10,000 bases of DNA from Asticcacaulis sp. (GTDB lineage: Bacteria; Pseudomonadota; Alphaproteobacteria; Caulobacterales; Caulobacteraceae), in assembly GCF_020217185.1 (NCBI RefSeq), contig NZ_JAIWNX010000237.1, positions 1-10,000 of the forward strand, read 5' to 3'. Position numbers and translations under genes: made by a program. Below are positions 1-5,524 of this stretch, piece after piece. Positions within the stretch are counted from its first letter, which is position 1. Every line of letters starts with the position of its first letter. Below the pieces are notes generated by a model. That model saw only the letters and a program-made list of their open reading frames with translations, had not been told where the DNA came from and searched no databases.

Positions 1-346
1 TGCCGACGGGTTTTTCAGCGGAACCGCCGCTCGGCCCGGCGATCCCCGTCACGCTCAGGGCCAGATCGGCCCCGGCCGAGGTCAGCGCCCCTTCGGCCAT
101 GGCGTGCGCCACGGGCAGGCTGACCGCGCCGTGTTCGGCCAGCACCGTCTCTGATACGCCCAGAAGCTTCGTCTTAGCTGCGTTGGAATAGGTGACATAG
201 CCTTCGTGAAACGCCTCGGACGCGCCCGAAATGCGAGTCAGGGCCGCGGCGATCAGCCCGCCCGTGCAGCTTTCGGCCGTCGTCAGTGTGCGCCCCTGCG
301 CGCGCGCCAGGGCGAGAATGTTCGTCGCCAGATCAGAGGCGTCCAT
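1..346 (-). CDS. pncC: CinA C-terminal/PncC-type nicotinamide-nucleotide amidase, partial (N-terminal part)
   Basis: The enzyme hydrolyses nicotinamide mononucleotide to nicotinate mononucleotide and ammonia in pyridine-nucleotide recycling in the cytosol. The visible 115 residues start at an ATG and run off the left edge, so the C-terminus is missing; the stand-alone domain is usually about 160 residues. Family signatures are clear: TTAESCTGG at about residues 22-30 with the conserved Ser26, [10 protein letters not shown] at 49-58 with the conserved Lys, and [10 protein letters not shown] at 99-108. The protein begins directly with this domain, so it is the short form without the N-terminal molybdopterin-binding-like domain of full CinA. 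The start is supported by a GGGAG stretch about 9 bases upstream. It lies downstream of sodB on the same strand, but a strong terminator separates them, so it is probably expressed separately or by limited read-through. Confidence in the family is high; the in vivo role is inferred from the family. Confidence 0.9.
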   Translation of the reverse strand, partial: MDASDLATNILALARAQGRTLTTAESCTGGLIAAALTRISGASEAFHEGYVTYSNAAKTKLLGVSETVLAEHGAVSLPVAHAMAEGALTSAGADLALSVTGIAGPSGGSAEKPVG

Positions 347-358
347 GGAGAAGCTCCC

Positions 359-389
359 AAAAGAAAAGGCGTGGGGTCATAGACCCCAC
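359..389 (-). terminator. Rho-independent terminator downstream of sodB
   Basis: Read on the minus strand there is a perfect 8-bp GC-rich stem, GTGGGGTC/GACCCCAC (371-378 with 382-389), with a three-base loop. It is followed after GCC by a T-rich tract, TTTTCTTTT. It begins 30 bases after the sodB stop codon, which is the expected place, and sits just ahead of the pncC start. Confidence 0.85.
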
Positions 390-418
390 ACCCCGTAATC
401 TAACCAATAGGGCTGAAA

Positions 419-1030
419 TTACACGCCCGGATGCAGCGGGGCGTCCAGATTGCTGTTGGCGAAGTCCCAGTTCACCAGCGAGGTGAGGTAGGTTTCGATG
501 AACTTCGGACGCAGGTTCTGATAGTCGAGATAGTAGGCGTGTTCCCACACGTCGAGCGTCAGGATCGGCTTGTCGCCCTTGGTGAACGGCGTTTCGGCAT
601 TGCCGGTCTTCACGACCTTCAGCTTGCCGTCCTGCCCCAGCACCAGCCACGCCCAGCCCGAACCGAACTGCGTCGCACCGGCGGTCTTGAAGGCTTCGAC
701 AAAGGCGTCGAACGAGCCGAAATCGGCATTGATCTTGTCAGCGATGGCGCCCGTCGGCTGACCGCCGCCGTTCTGCTTCATCGAGTGCCAGAAGAAGGTG
801 TGGTTCCACACCTGAGCGGCGTTGTTGAACACGCCGGGGTTCGTGCCTTCCGAGGCCTTGACGATCTCGACCAGCGACTTGTCCGCGAACTCGGTGCCGT
901 CGATCAGCTTGTTCAGATTGTCCACATAAGCCTTGTGGTGCTTGGCGTGGTGGAAGCTGAAGGTATTGGCCGACATGTGCGGCTCAAGCGCGTCGGTCGG
1001 ATAGGGCAGAGCGGGAAGTTCGAAGGCCAT
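419..1030 (-). CDS. sodB: Iron superoxide dismutase
   Basis: This 203-residue protein is the usual length for Fe superoxide dismutase, which converts superoxide to hydrogen peroxide and oxygen in the cytosol. The N-terminus [20 protein letters not shown] is typical of the SodB family. The four metal ligands are visible as His27, His77, Asp160 and His164, the last two inside DVWEHAYY. The active-site glutamine is Gln73 in [13 protein letters not shown]. That position is characteristic of Fe-type enzymes, whereas Mn-type enzymes carry glycine there and supply the glutamine from the C-terminal domain. A GAGG Shine-Dalgarno sequence lies 7 to 8 bases before the ATG. There is no signal peptide. 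The gene looks monocistronic, with its own promoter and Fur-box-like palindrome upstream and a terminator downstream, which suggests iron-linked expression. Metal assignment rests on sequence only. Confidence 0.97.
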   Translation of the reverse strand: MAFELPALPYPTDALEPHMSANTFSFHHAKHHKAYVDNLNKLIDGTEFADKSLVEIVKASEGTNPGVFNNAAQVWNHTFFWHSMKQNGGGQPTGAIADKINADFGSFDAFVEAFKTAGATQFGSGWAWLVLGQDGKLKVVKTGNAETPFTKGDKPILTLDVWEHAYYLDYQNLRPKFIETYLTSLVNWDFANSNLDAPLHPGV

Positions 1031-1074
1031 GACATCCTCGGCAGGTTTGAAATGAATAGAAAAGAACCAGAGTC

Positions 1075-1103
1075 GATATATGGGGGCGGGAATCGCTTTT
1101 CAA
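1075..1103 (-). promoter_or_regulatory. Candidate sigma-70-type promoter of sodB
   Basis: On the minus strand TTGAAA (1098-1103) is followed by a 17-base spacer and TATATC (1075-1080), a near-consensus -35/-10 pair. This predicts a transcript start near 1068, giving a leader of about 38 bases before the sodB ATG. It is in the only intergenic space between the upstream ABC operon and sodB. Confidence 0.6.
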
Positions 1104-1115
1104 GGCAAATTTCGG

Positions 1116-1130
1116 TGAGAATAATTCTCA
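1116..1130 (-). promoter_or_regulatory. Fur-box-like palindrome upstream of sodB
   Basis: The sequence TGAGAATAATTCTCA is a perfect 7-1-7 palindrome. It differs from the classical Fur 7-1-7 consensus TGATAATNATTATCA at only one symmetric position per arm. Its centre lies about 55 bases upstream of the predicted sodB transcription start, just beyond the -35 element. That is a position typical of activation rather than simple occlusion, although a second promoter could alter that view. A Fur link to sodB is well known in other proteobacteria; binding here is inferred. Confidence 0.6.
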
Positions 1131-1154
1131 AAATTAGCCTTATAATTTCAGGGG

Positions 1155-1880
1155 TTAAGCCGGACGCAGGCTGGCATACAGCGTGTGTTCGAACGCCGCT
1201 ATGTCCTTGCGCCCTTCACTCAGGTCGTCGCTTGAAAAGCCTCGCTTTATTTCGCCGTCGGCCAGCAGCACACCAGCATCGCAGCGCGTCATGAAGCTGC
1301 TGACATCGTGCAGGGCCGTCAGGATGAGGGCCCCTTCACGGGCGCGCTGGGTCAGGCAGGTCTTGAGGGCATAGATGGCCAGCGGGTCGAGCCAGTTGAA
1401 GGGCTCATCCAGAATGATCCCCGCGGGCTCACCCACAAAGGCGCACATCAGGGCGATTTTCTGCTTCTGACCCGCCGACAGGGTGCCGATCATTTTATGG
1501 CGCAAGGCGTTGTAATCGAGCGCTTCGAGCAGGGCCGGGTCGTTAGGCACCTGAGCCTGACGGCTTTCGGCCACCAGCGCCAGCAGCACCTGCGGCGTCA
1601 GTTCGGGCGGCAGGCTGTCGGGTGGCGGCGCATAGCCCCACAGGGCCGCGCGACGTTGCGGCACGGCGGTGACCTCCTCATCCGCAAGCCAGAGACGGCC
1701 CTGCGCCACCGGCAACCGCCCGCACAGGCTGTTGAGCAGGGTGGTCTTACCGGAGCCGTTCACGCCCAGAATACCGTACCATTGTCCGGGCGCGAGGCTG
1801 AGCGACACCGATTTCACGATGCGCTTTCCGGCAATATCGACGCACAGGTCTTCGCATCTCAGGGCAGGCTGTGCCGCCAT
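1155..1880 (-). CDS. ABC transporter ATP-binding protein
   Basis: This 241-residue protein is a single ABC ATPase domain, probably powering the membrane protein encoded just upstream. Walker A GVNGSGKT is at about residues 39-46, the signature LSAGQ at 134-138, Walker B IILDEP at 155-160 and the H-loop histidine (LTALHD) at 191. The Q-loop is unusual: the stretch GYAPPPDSLPPEL has a proline at about residue 86, where most family members have Gln or Glu. I chose the internal ATG at 1880 because a strong AAGGAG Shine-Dalgarno precedes it. An in-frame ATG 51 bases upstream would add 17 residues but has no such site. The start overlaps the end of the permease gene by 22 bases, implying translational coupling. 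The substrate is unknown; the fold resembles ATPases of the ABC-2 type exporters. Confidence 0.88.
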   Translation of the reverse strand: MAAQPALRCEDLCVDIAGKRIVKSVSLSLAPGQWYGILGVNGSGKTTLLNSLCGRLPVAQGRLWLADEEVTAVPQRRAALWGYAPPPDSLPPELTPQVLLALVAESRQAQVPNDPALLEALDYNALRHKMIGTLSAGQKQKIALMCAFVGEPAGIILDEPFNWLDPLAIYALKTCLTQRAREGALILTALHDVSSFMTRCDAGVLLADGEIKRGFSSDDLSEGRKDIAAFEHTLYASLRPA

Positions 1881-2923
1881 CTCTCTCTCCTTACTCGCCG
1901 CATCAAGAGGATCAGACGCACAGCCAGCCACAACAGGGCCGCCGGCAGGGCCAGCAAGGCCAGCAGGGCCGCAACCGCCAGATCAATCCCCAATACCCAG
2001 TCCGCCGTCGCGGGTTTATGGCTGAATCGGGTCAGAAACGCCCACAGAATAAGCAGCCCGGCCACGGCCCCCAGCGCCAGAAGGATCAGTAACCCCTCTT
2101 TCAGCGGCGCGCCGCTGATCAGCAGACTAAGCAGGCTGAGGCCCAGCCACAGGGCGAAGGGGGCAAGGGCGGTTTGCGTGAGGGTGCGGGCCAATGACCC
2201 GGGCTGCCAGCGCATAAATTGCGTCAGTTCGCCGGAGACCGGACAGAGCAGAACGGCCAGAAGCGCAGAGCCAATGCCGAACAGGCCGAGGCCTGTCTGG
2301 GGTTCCGGGTTGTTGGAGAGCGCCAGATGCGTCGCCAGCGGTATCCCGATGATCAGGAGGGCGCAGGGCAGCCACAACCGTTTGTGGCGCAGACGGCACC
2401 ACAGCGGAGCCAGAGCCGAGAAGGGCAAGGGGGCCGTGCGCGTCGAGGCTTCCGCGGCAAATAGCGGCGGCATCAGGGCTGATACTATCCCGCCTCCCAG
2501 CCCCAACACCGCCCCCAGACCCCACAGGCCCAGATCGTGCGGGGCCAACACGGCCTGAAACCCCAGAAGCGTAAGCCCAACGGGCAGGCAGAGAGCTGTC
2601 GTGCGAACGGCAAACCACACGCGCCGCACCTGCGGATCACTAATCAGGGGGAAGAAGGGACCACTGAGCAGGCGTTGCGCATAGGCGGACCGCGCCGAGG
2701 GGTAAACCTGCCGCGCGGCAAAAAAGAGCAGGGCGGCGCTATAGGCCCAGATGGGACGATTGTCGTGGGCCTGCGCACTAAGGGCCTGAAACAGTCCAAA
2801 CAGCAATGCGCTCAGCAAGGCGAGCGCCACCACTATATCTGAGGGACGCCGCCGCCAGATACGCCAGCGGCTGAGCAGGCGTTCCTGATCCAGTCTGAGC
2901 AGTATCTGAAAGCCCGGTTGCAC
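1859..2923 (-). CDS. Polytopic membrane protein, probable ABC transporter permease
   Basis: I do not recognise a specific family in this 354-residue integral inner-membrane protein. A basic cytoplasmic N-terminus (RWRIWRRRP, residues 19-27) is followed by about nine or ten hydrophobic segments near residues 29-49, 57-73, 103-125, 132-155, 183-202, 211-229, 249-270, 277-298 and 309-341 (the last may be two). It ends in an Arg-rich tail. There are no obvious catalytic motifs. Its position between an HxlR regulator and an ABC ATPase, with frames touching both, makes it the likely membrane partner of the ATPase. The start is GTG at 2923, immediately after the regulator's TGA, and lacks an evident Shine-Dalgarno, so it probably depends on translation of the upstream gene. 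A slightly later start is possible. The predicted role as an exporter permease is inferred from context. Confidence 0.75.
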   Translation of the reverse strand: MQPGFQILLRLDQERLLSRWRIWRRRPSDIVVALALLSALLFGLFQALSAQAHDNRPIWAYSAALLFFAARQVYPSARSAYAQRLLSGPFFPLISDPQVRRVWFAVRTTALCLPVGLTLLGFQAVLAPHDLGLWGLGAVLGLGGGIVSALMPPLFAAEASTRTAPLPFSALAPLWCRLRHKRLWLPCALLIIGIPLATHLALSNNPEPQTGLGLFGIGSALLAVLLCPVSGELTQFMRWQPGSLARTLTQTALAPFALWLGLSLLSLLISGAPLKEGLLILLALGAVAGLLILWAFLTRFSHKPATADWVLGIDLAVAALLALLALPAALLWLAVRLILLMRRVRRERWRHSLP

Positions 2924-3505
2924 TCAGAAGCCGTCGAACAGGTTGAGGGTTTCCTCTTTCGGTTCGACCTTGGGCGCCGGCGTAGCGGCTTTGGCCGGCG
3001 AAGCGGTCGCCACGTCGCGCACAATGCGTGTGGTGAAGGCAGCCTTGTTCTTTTGCAGGCTGGCCAGAAAATCCTTGGGCGTGTCGGTGATGTGGTACTT
3101 GTTCGACCACAGCATCATCTCGACCAGAACGGGGGCAAGGTCGGCCCCTTTTTCGGTCAGGCGATAGATGTATTTGCGCGCATCGTCCGGGTCGGTCGCC
3201 TTGGAGATCAGCCCGGCGCTTTCCAGTTTCGACAGGCGGTCGGCCAGAATATTGGTAGCGATCTTTTCCTCGGCATTGAGGAAGGCCTTATAGGTCGAAC
3301 GCCCCTTGAACATCAGGTCACGGATGATCAGCAGTGACCACGAGTCCCCCACCACCTCCAGCAGCAGATTGATCGGGCATTTGGACCGCGGGCCGCGCGC
3401 AGAGTCTTTGGCCGTTTCCTTGACCGCCTTAGGCGCGGGCTTGGGGGCCTGACGACGGCCAAAGGTCGCGGTGGATTTGACGGGAGCTTGAGCCGTTTTG
3501 ACCAT
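2924..3505 (-). CDS. HxlR-family winged-helix transcriptional regulator
   Basis: This 193-residue DNA-binding protein has a core at residues 43-135 that matches the HxlR family. It contains the conserved Cys-Pro start (CPINLLLEVVGDSWSLLIIRD), a recognition region (ATNILADRLSKLESAGLI) and the wing with YRLTEKGADLAPVL. Cys43 is at the position that senses thiol-reactive compounds in some family members. The core is framed by unusual low-complexity tails: residues 1-40 are rich in Lys, Ala and Pro, and residues 165-185 are Ala/Pro/Lys-rich before the ending LNLFDGF. It is the first gene of an operon with the putative permease and ABC ATPase, so it probably controls that operon and itself. The ATG at 3505 has no clear Shine-Dalgarno, but the AT-rich region upstream looks like a promoter. 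The effector is unknown. Confidence 0.9.
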   Translation of the reverse strand: MVKTAQAPVKSTATFGRRQAPKPAPKAVKETAKDSARGPRSKCPINLLLEVVGDSWSLLIIRDLMFKGRSTYKAFLNAEEKIATNILADRLSKLESAGLISKATDPDDARKYIYRLTEKGADLAPVLVEMMLWSNKYHITDTPKDFLASLQKNKAAFTTRIVRDVATASPAKAATPAPKVEPKEETLNLFDGF

Positions 3506-3594
3506 GGCAGCGGGCTTTCGATGACGTTCTGAAATCGGATGCCAAAATGAATAGCAGATAACAAGTGAATTATTTATTGAATTGCGTTTTGAAA

Positions 3595-3621
3595 TTTATA
3601 TTTGTGAGTTGCAAAAGGCAA
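3595..3621 (-). promoter_or_regulatory. Weak candidate promoter of the HxlR-ABC operon
   Basis: On the minus strand TTGCCT (3616-3621) is separated by 15 bases from TATAAA (3595-3600). The spacer is shorter than ideal, but the elements sit in the most AT-rich stretch of the window, about 90 bases ahead of the regulator's ATG. Other weak pairs can be drawn nearby, so the exact promoter is uncertain. Confidence 0.3.
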
Positions 3622-3702
3622 TCTTTATGCTGAGGCATTGAAAAAATAAAGGTTTTTCACGGATGATTATGGACGATCTGCGGCGGGATGAGGGTTAAAG
3701 GG

Positions 3703-3826
3703 AACCACAGATTACACAGATTACACAGATTGCACAGATTGGCGCTTTGCGCCGATGGTGTTGGGGACACACTCTGCGTCTCCCTAAGGACGCTGATAAT
3801 CTATGCAATCTGTGTAATCTGTGGTT
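3703..3826. repeat. 124-bp inverted-repeat element built from 9-bp CACAGATTR units
   Basis: The left arm has AACC followed by four tandem 9-bp units: CACAGATTA twice, then CACAGATTG twice (3706-3741). The right arm (3797-3826) is the reverse complement with three units: CACAGATTA, CACAGATTG and a degenerate CATAGATTA, ending in AACC's complement. The outer 20 bases of the arms match perfectly. Between them are three small stems: GGCGC-TTT-GCGCC (3741-3753), GTGT-N5-ACAC (3758-3770) and GCGTC-N8-GACGC (3776-3793). No target-site duplication is evident. The layout resembles a non-autonomous, palindromic dispersed element (REPIN- or MITE-like). Any short reading frame across it is an artefact of the 9-bp periodicity. 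Confidence 0.75.
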
Positions 3827-3902
3827 TTCAAAAACGGCGAAACACTTGCCGCAGTCCATGACGGATGCGGCGGGCGGCATATATGGCCATCTTGGGGGCA
3901 GG

Positions 3903-4730
3903 CTAAAAATACCGCACAAACGCGAAGCTGTATCCGTCCGGAGCCCAGTTGGGGACATTCATTGTCCCTTGACCACCGAACAGCTCAAACAGCGTCTCGG
4001 CTTCGCCCCCCTCGGCAGGCATCAGCCGCAATCGCACCGTCTGATCGCGCGGGTGGTCGCGGCCTACCGACGGATCGTAGGACAGCCACAGGACGTGGCG
4101 GCCATCGGGCGACGGGTGTGGGAACCAGTCGGCATAGGGGCTGTCGCTCATGCGTTGAAGGTCGCGGCCGTCACGGCGAATACGCCACAGTTGCATCTGA
4201 CCGGAGCGGTTGGAATTGAACCATATCCACTCACCATCAGCGGAAAGGTCCGGACCATCGTGAAGGGCGTCGCCGACGATCAGGGCGCGTTCGTCAGACC
4301 CATCTATGTGGCTGATATAGATGCCAAACACGTCCTTCTGATGGATGCCGGTATAGGTGATCCACTCCCCATCGGCAGAAATACCGTGATAATAGGAGGA
4401 CATGTGCGCCGACACGCGCCGTGGCGTGCCACCGGACAGAGGCACGGCATAGATGCACGCGCGGTCGTACTCGGTCTTATCGGTAATCAGCAGGGTCTGA
4501 CCGTTCGGCGTCAGGCCGTGATCATTATTGCAACGGACGGCAAAGCCCGTGTCTATCACTTGCGGTTTGCTATCGAGGGGCAGGCGGTAGATTCGCCCTT
4601 CGCTATTGAGGATCAGAGCCGTACCGTCCGGCGTGAAATGCGGCGATTCCCATAGCTCCGGTCCCTGAAAGACGACGCGGCTCTGACGGCTTTGCAGATC
4701 GTAGATTTCGATGGAACTGCGTGGGCTCAT
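3903..4730 (-). CDS. TolB-like (PD40) beta-propeller protein
   Basis: This 275-residue protein is built from repeated propeller motifs, in order: SPHFTPDG (29-36), NDHGLTPNG (69-77), HGISADG (115-121), DGPDLSADG (158-166), PHPSPDG (204-210) and NVPNWAPDG (258-266). That gives about six blades. It resembles the C-terminal propeller of TolB (COG0823 type) but lacks the TolB N-terminal domain and any signal peptide, so it appears cytoplasmic and is not TolB itself. The conserved segment around FNSNRSGQMQLWR recurs in propeller proteins that I recall from carbohydrate-use loci of other bacteria. The start is the ATG at 4730, which overlaps the mazG stop in the classic ATGA arrangement. An in-frame start 30 bases upstream is less likely. 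Its function is unknown; ligand binding or carbohydrate processing linked to the symporter is a guess. Confidence 0.85.
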   Translation of the reverse strand: MSPRSSIEIYDLQSRQSRVVFQGPELWESPHFTPDGTALILNSEGRIYRLPLDSKPQVIDTGFAVRCNNDHGLTPNGQTLLITDKTEYDRACIYAVPLSGGTPRRVSAHMSSYYHGISADGEWITYTGIHQKDVFGIYISHIDGSDERALIVGDALHDGPDLSADGEWIWFNSNRSGQMQLWRIRRDGRDLQRMSDSPYADWFPHPSPDGRHVLWLSYDPSVGRDHPRDQTVRLRLMPAEGGEAETLFELFGGQGTMNVPNWAPDGYSFAFVRYF

Positions 4731-5524
4731 GTGCGCTCGGCCTGCTTGGCCTTGTTCCACAGGGCGTCCATTTCCGCGAGGTCGGACTGTTCCGGTGTCT
4801 TGCCGATCTTGGCCAGTTCGGCCTCGATCATCTCAAAGCGGCGCACAAACTTGGCATTGGTGCCGCGCAGGGCGTCTTCGGGCTCAGCGTCCATCTTGCG
4901 CGCCAGATTGGCGATAACGAACAGGATGTCGCCCAGCTCAGCCTTGGCCTTTTCGTGATCGCCCGCCGCCAACTCGACCTTCAGCTCGGCGACTTCTTCC
5001 TCCAGCTTGTCCAGCACTTCATCGAGCGACGGCCAGTCGAAGCCGACGCGGGCCGCGCGTTTGGTCAGCTTGGCGGCGCGGGTGAGGGCCGGCAGGCCCA
5101 CGGGCACGTCGTCGAGAATGCCGTGCTTGGCCTTGGCCTTGCGCTCGGCGGCCTTCTGCACCTCCCAGGCGGCGTTCTGTTCGTCGGCGGTGCGGTCCCC
5201 GGCCTCTCCGAAGACGTGCGGGTGGCGACGGATCAGCTTGTCCGTCATGGCCTGAGCCACGTCGTTGAAATCAAACAGGCCCTGTTCCTTGGCCAGATGG
5301 CTGTGGAAGACCACCTGAAACAGCAGGTCACCCAGTTCCTCCTTGAGGTCGCGCATGTCCTTGCGCGCAATGGCGTCGGCCACCTCATAGGACTCCTCAA
5401 TCGTGTAGGGGGCGATGGTGTCAAAGGTCTGGGCCAGATCCCATGGACAGCCGCCGTCTTTGGCCCGCAGGCGGTTCATCACCTCGATCAGCGCATTAAT
5501 GGGGGCGGGGGGAGCCTGGGTCAC
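4727..5524 (-). CDS. mazG: Nucleoside triphosphate pyrophosphohydrolase MazG
   Basis: This 265-residue, two-domain MazG hydrolyses (d)NTPs to monophosphates plus pyrophosphate, a house-cleaning activity in the cytosol. The N-terminal signature GGCPWDLAQTFDTIAPYT leads to the metal-binding EExxE (43-47) and ExxD (63-66) motifs. The SDKL-like segment is present as MTDKLIRRHPHVFGE. The second domain repeats the pattern with EEEVAELKVEL and AELGDILF. Length and collinearity match the Escherichia coli enzyme. The start is GTG at 5524, with an AAAGG about 9 bases upstream, and places the protein N-terminus where the family expects it. The gene overlaps the end of the upstream symporter gene by 29 bases and the downstream propeller gene by 4, so all three are probably co-translated. 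Confidence 0.96.
   Translation of the reverse strand: MTQAPPAPINALIEVMNRLRAKDGGCPWDLAQTFDTIAPYTIEESYEVADAIARKDMRDLKEELGDLLFQVVFHSHLAKEQGLFDFNDVAQAMTDKLIRRHPHVFGEAGDRTADEQNAAWEVQKAAERKAKAKHGILDDVPVGLPALTRAAKLTKRAARVGFDWPSLDEVLDKLEEEVAELKVELAAGDHEKAKAELGDILFVIANLARKMDAEPEDALRGTNAKFVRRFEMIEAELAKIGKTPEQSDLAEMDALWNKAKQAERT

Larger units (their letters stand above)
3506..3902. other. Gene-free intergenic region (397 bases): AT-rich promoter zone plus inverted-repeat element
   Basis: No convincing gene lies here. From about 3540 to 3660 the sequence is strongly AT-rich compared with its GC-rich surroundings and probably holds the regulator's promoter. It includes a TGAAAAA-N7-TTTTTCA inverted repeat (3639-3659) and a GAATT-N6-GAATT-type direct repeat near 3567-3582. 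From 3703 to 3826 lies a 124-bp structured repeat element. A GCCGCA/TGCGGC stem at 3848-3871 follows the propeller gene's stop, with a T-tract only about 14 bases later on the minus strand, so it is at best a weak terminator. Confidence 0.6.

Noticed and set aside
431..1294. A 287-codon plus-strand frame opposite sodB
   Set aside because: sodB on the other strand is unmistakable; the antisense frame is a by-product of GC-rich codon bias.
1881..1931. An upstream ATG at 1931 extending the ABC ATPase by 17 residues
   Set aside because: The ATG at 1880 has a strong AAGGAG site and begins near the normal domain start.
1308..2558. A 416-codon plus-strand frame opposite the ABC operon
   Set aside because: It crosses both the ATPase and permease genes, is rich in Arg, Gln and Ala as expected for an antisense shadow, and has no domain.
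3706..3741. The tandem 9-bp units as a CRISPR or VNTR array
   Set aside because: The units are directly adjacent with no spacers, far shorter than CRISPR repeats, and form part of an inverted-repeat element.
3848..3871. The GCCGCA/TGCGGC stem as a terminator of the symporter-mazG-propeller operon
   Set aside because: The stem is interrupted and the T-tract on the minus strand is too far downstream for a standard rho-independent terminator; noted only as a weak possibility.
3695..3958. A minus-strand 87-codon open frame across the intergenic repeat
   Set aside because: Its protein is low complexity produced by the 9-bp repeat read in frame, it overlaps the end of the propeller gene, and it has no ribosome site.
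3747..4655. A long plus-strand open frame opposite the propeller gene
   Set aside because: It is antisense to a gene with clear PD40 motifs; its own translation has no recognisable domain and starts inside the repeat element.
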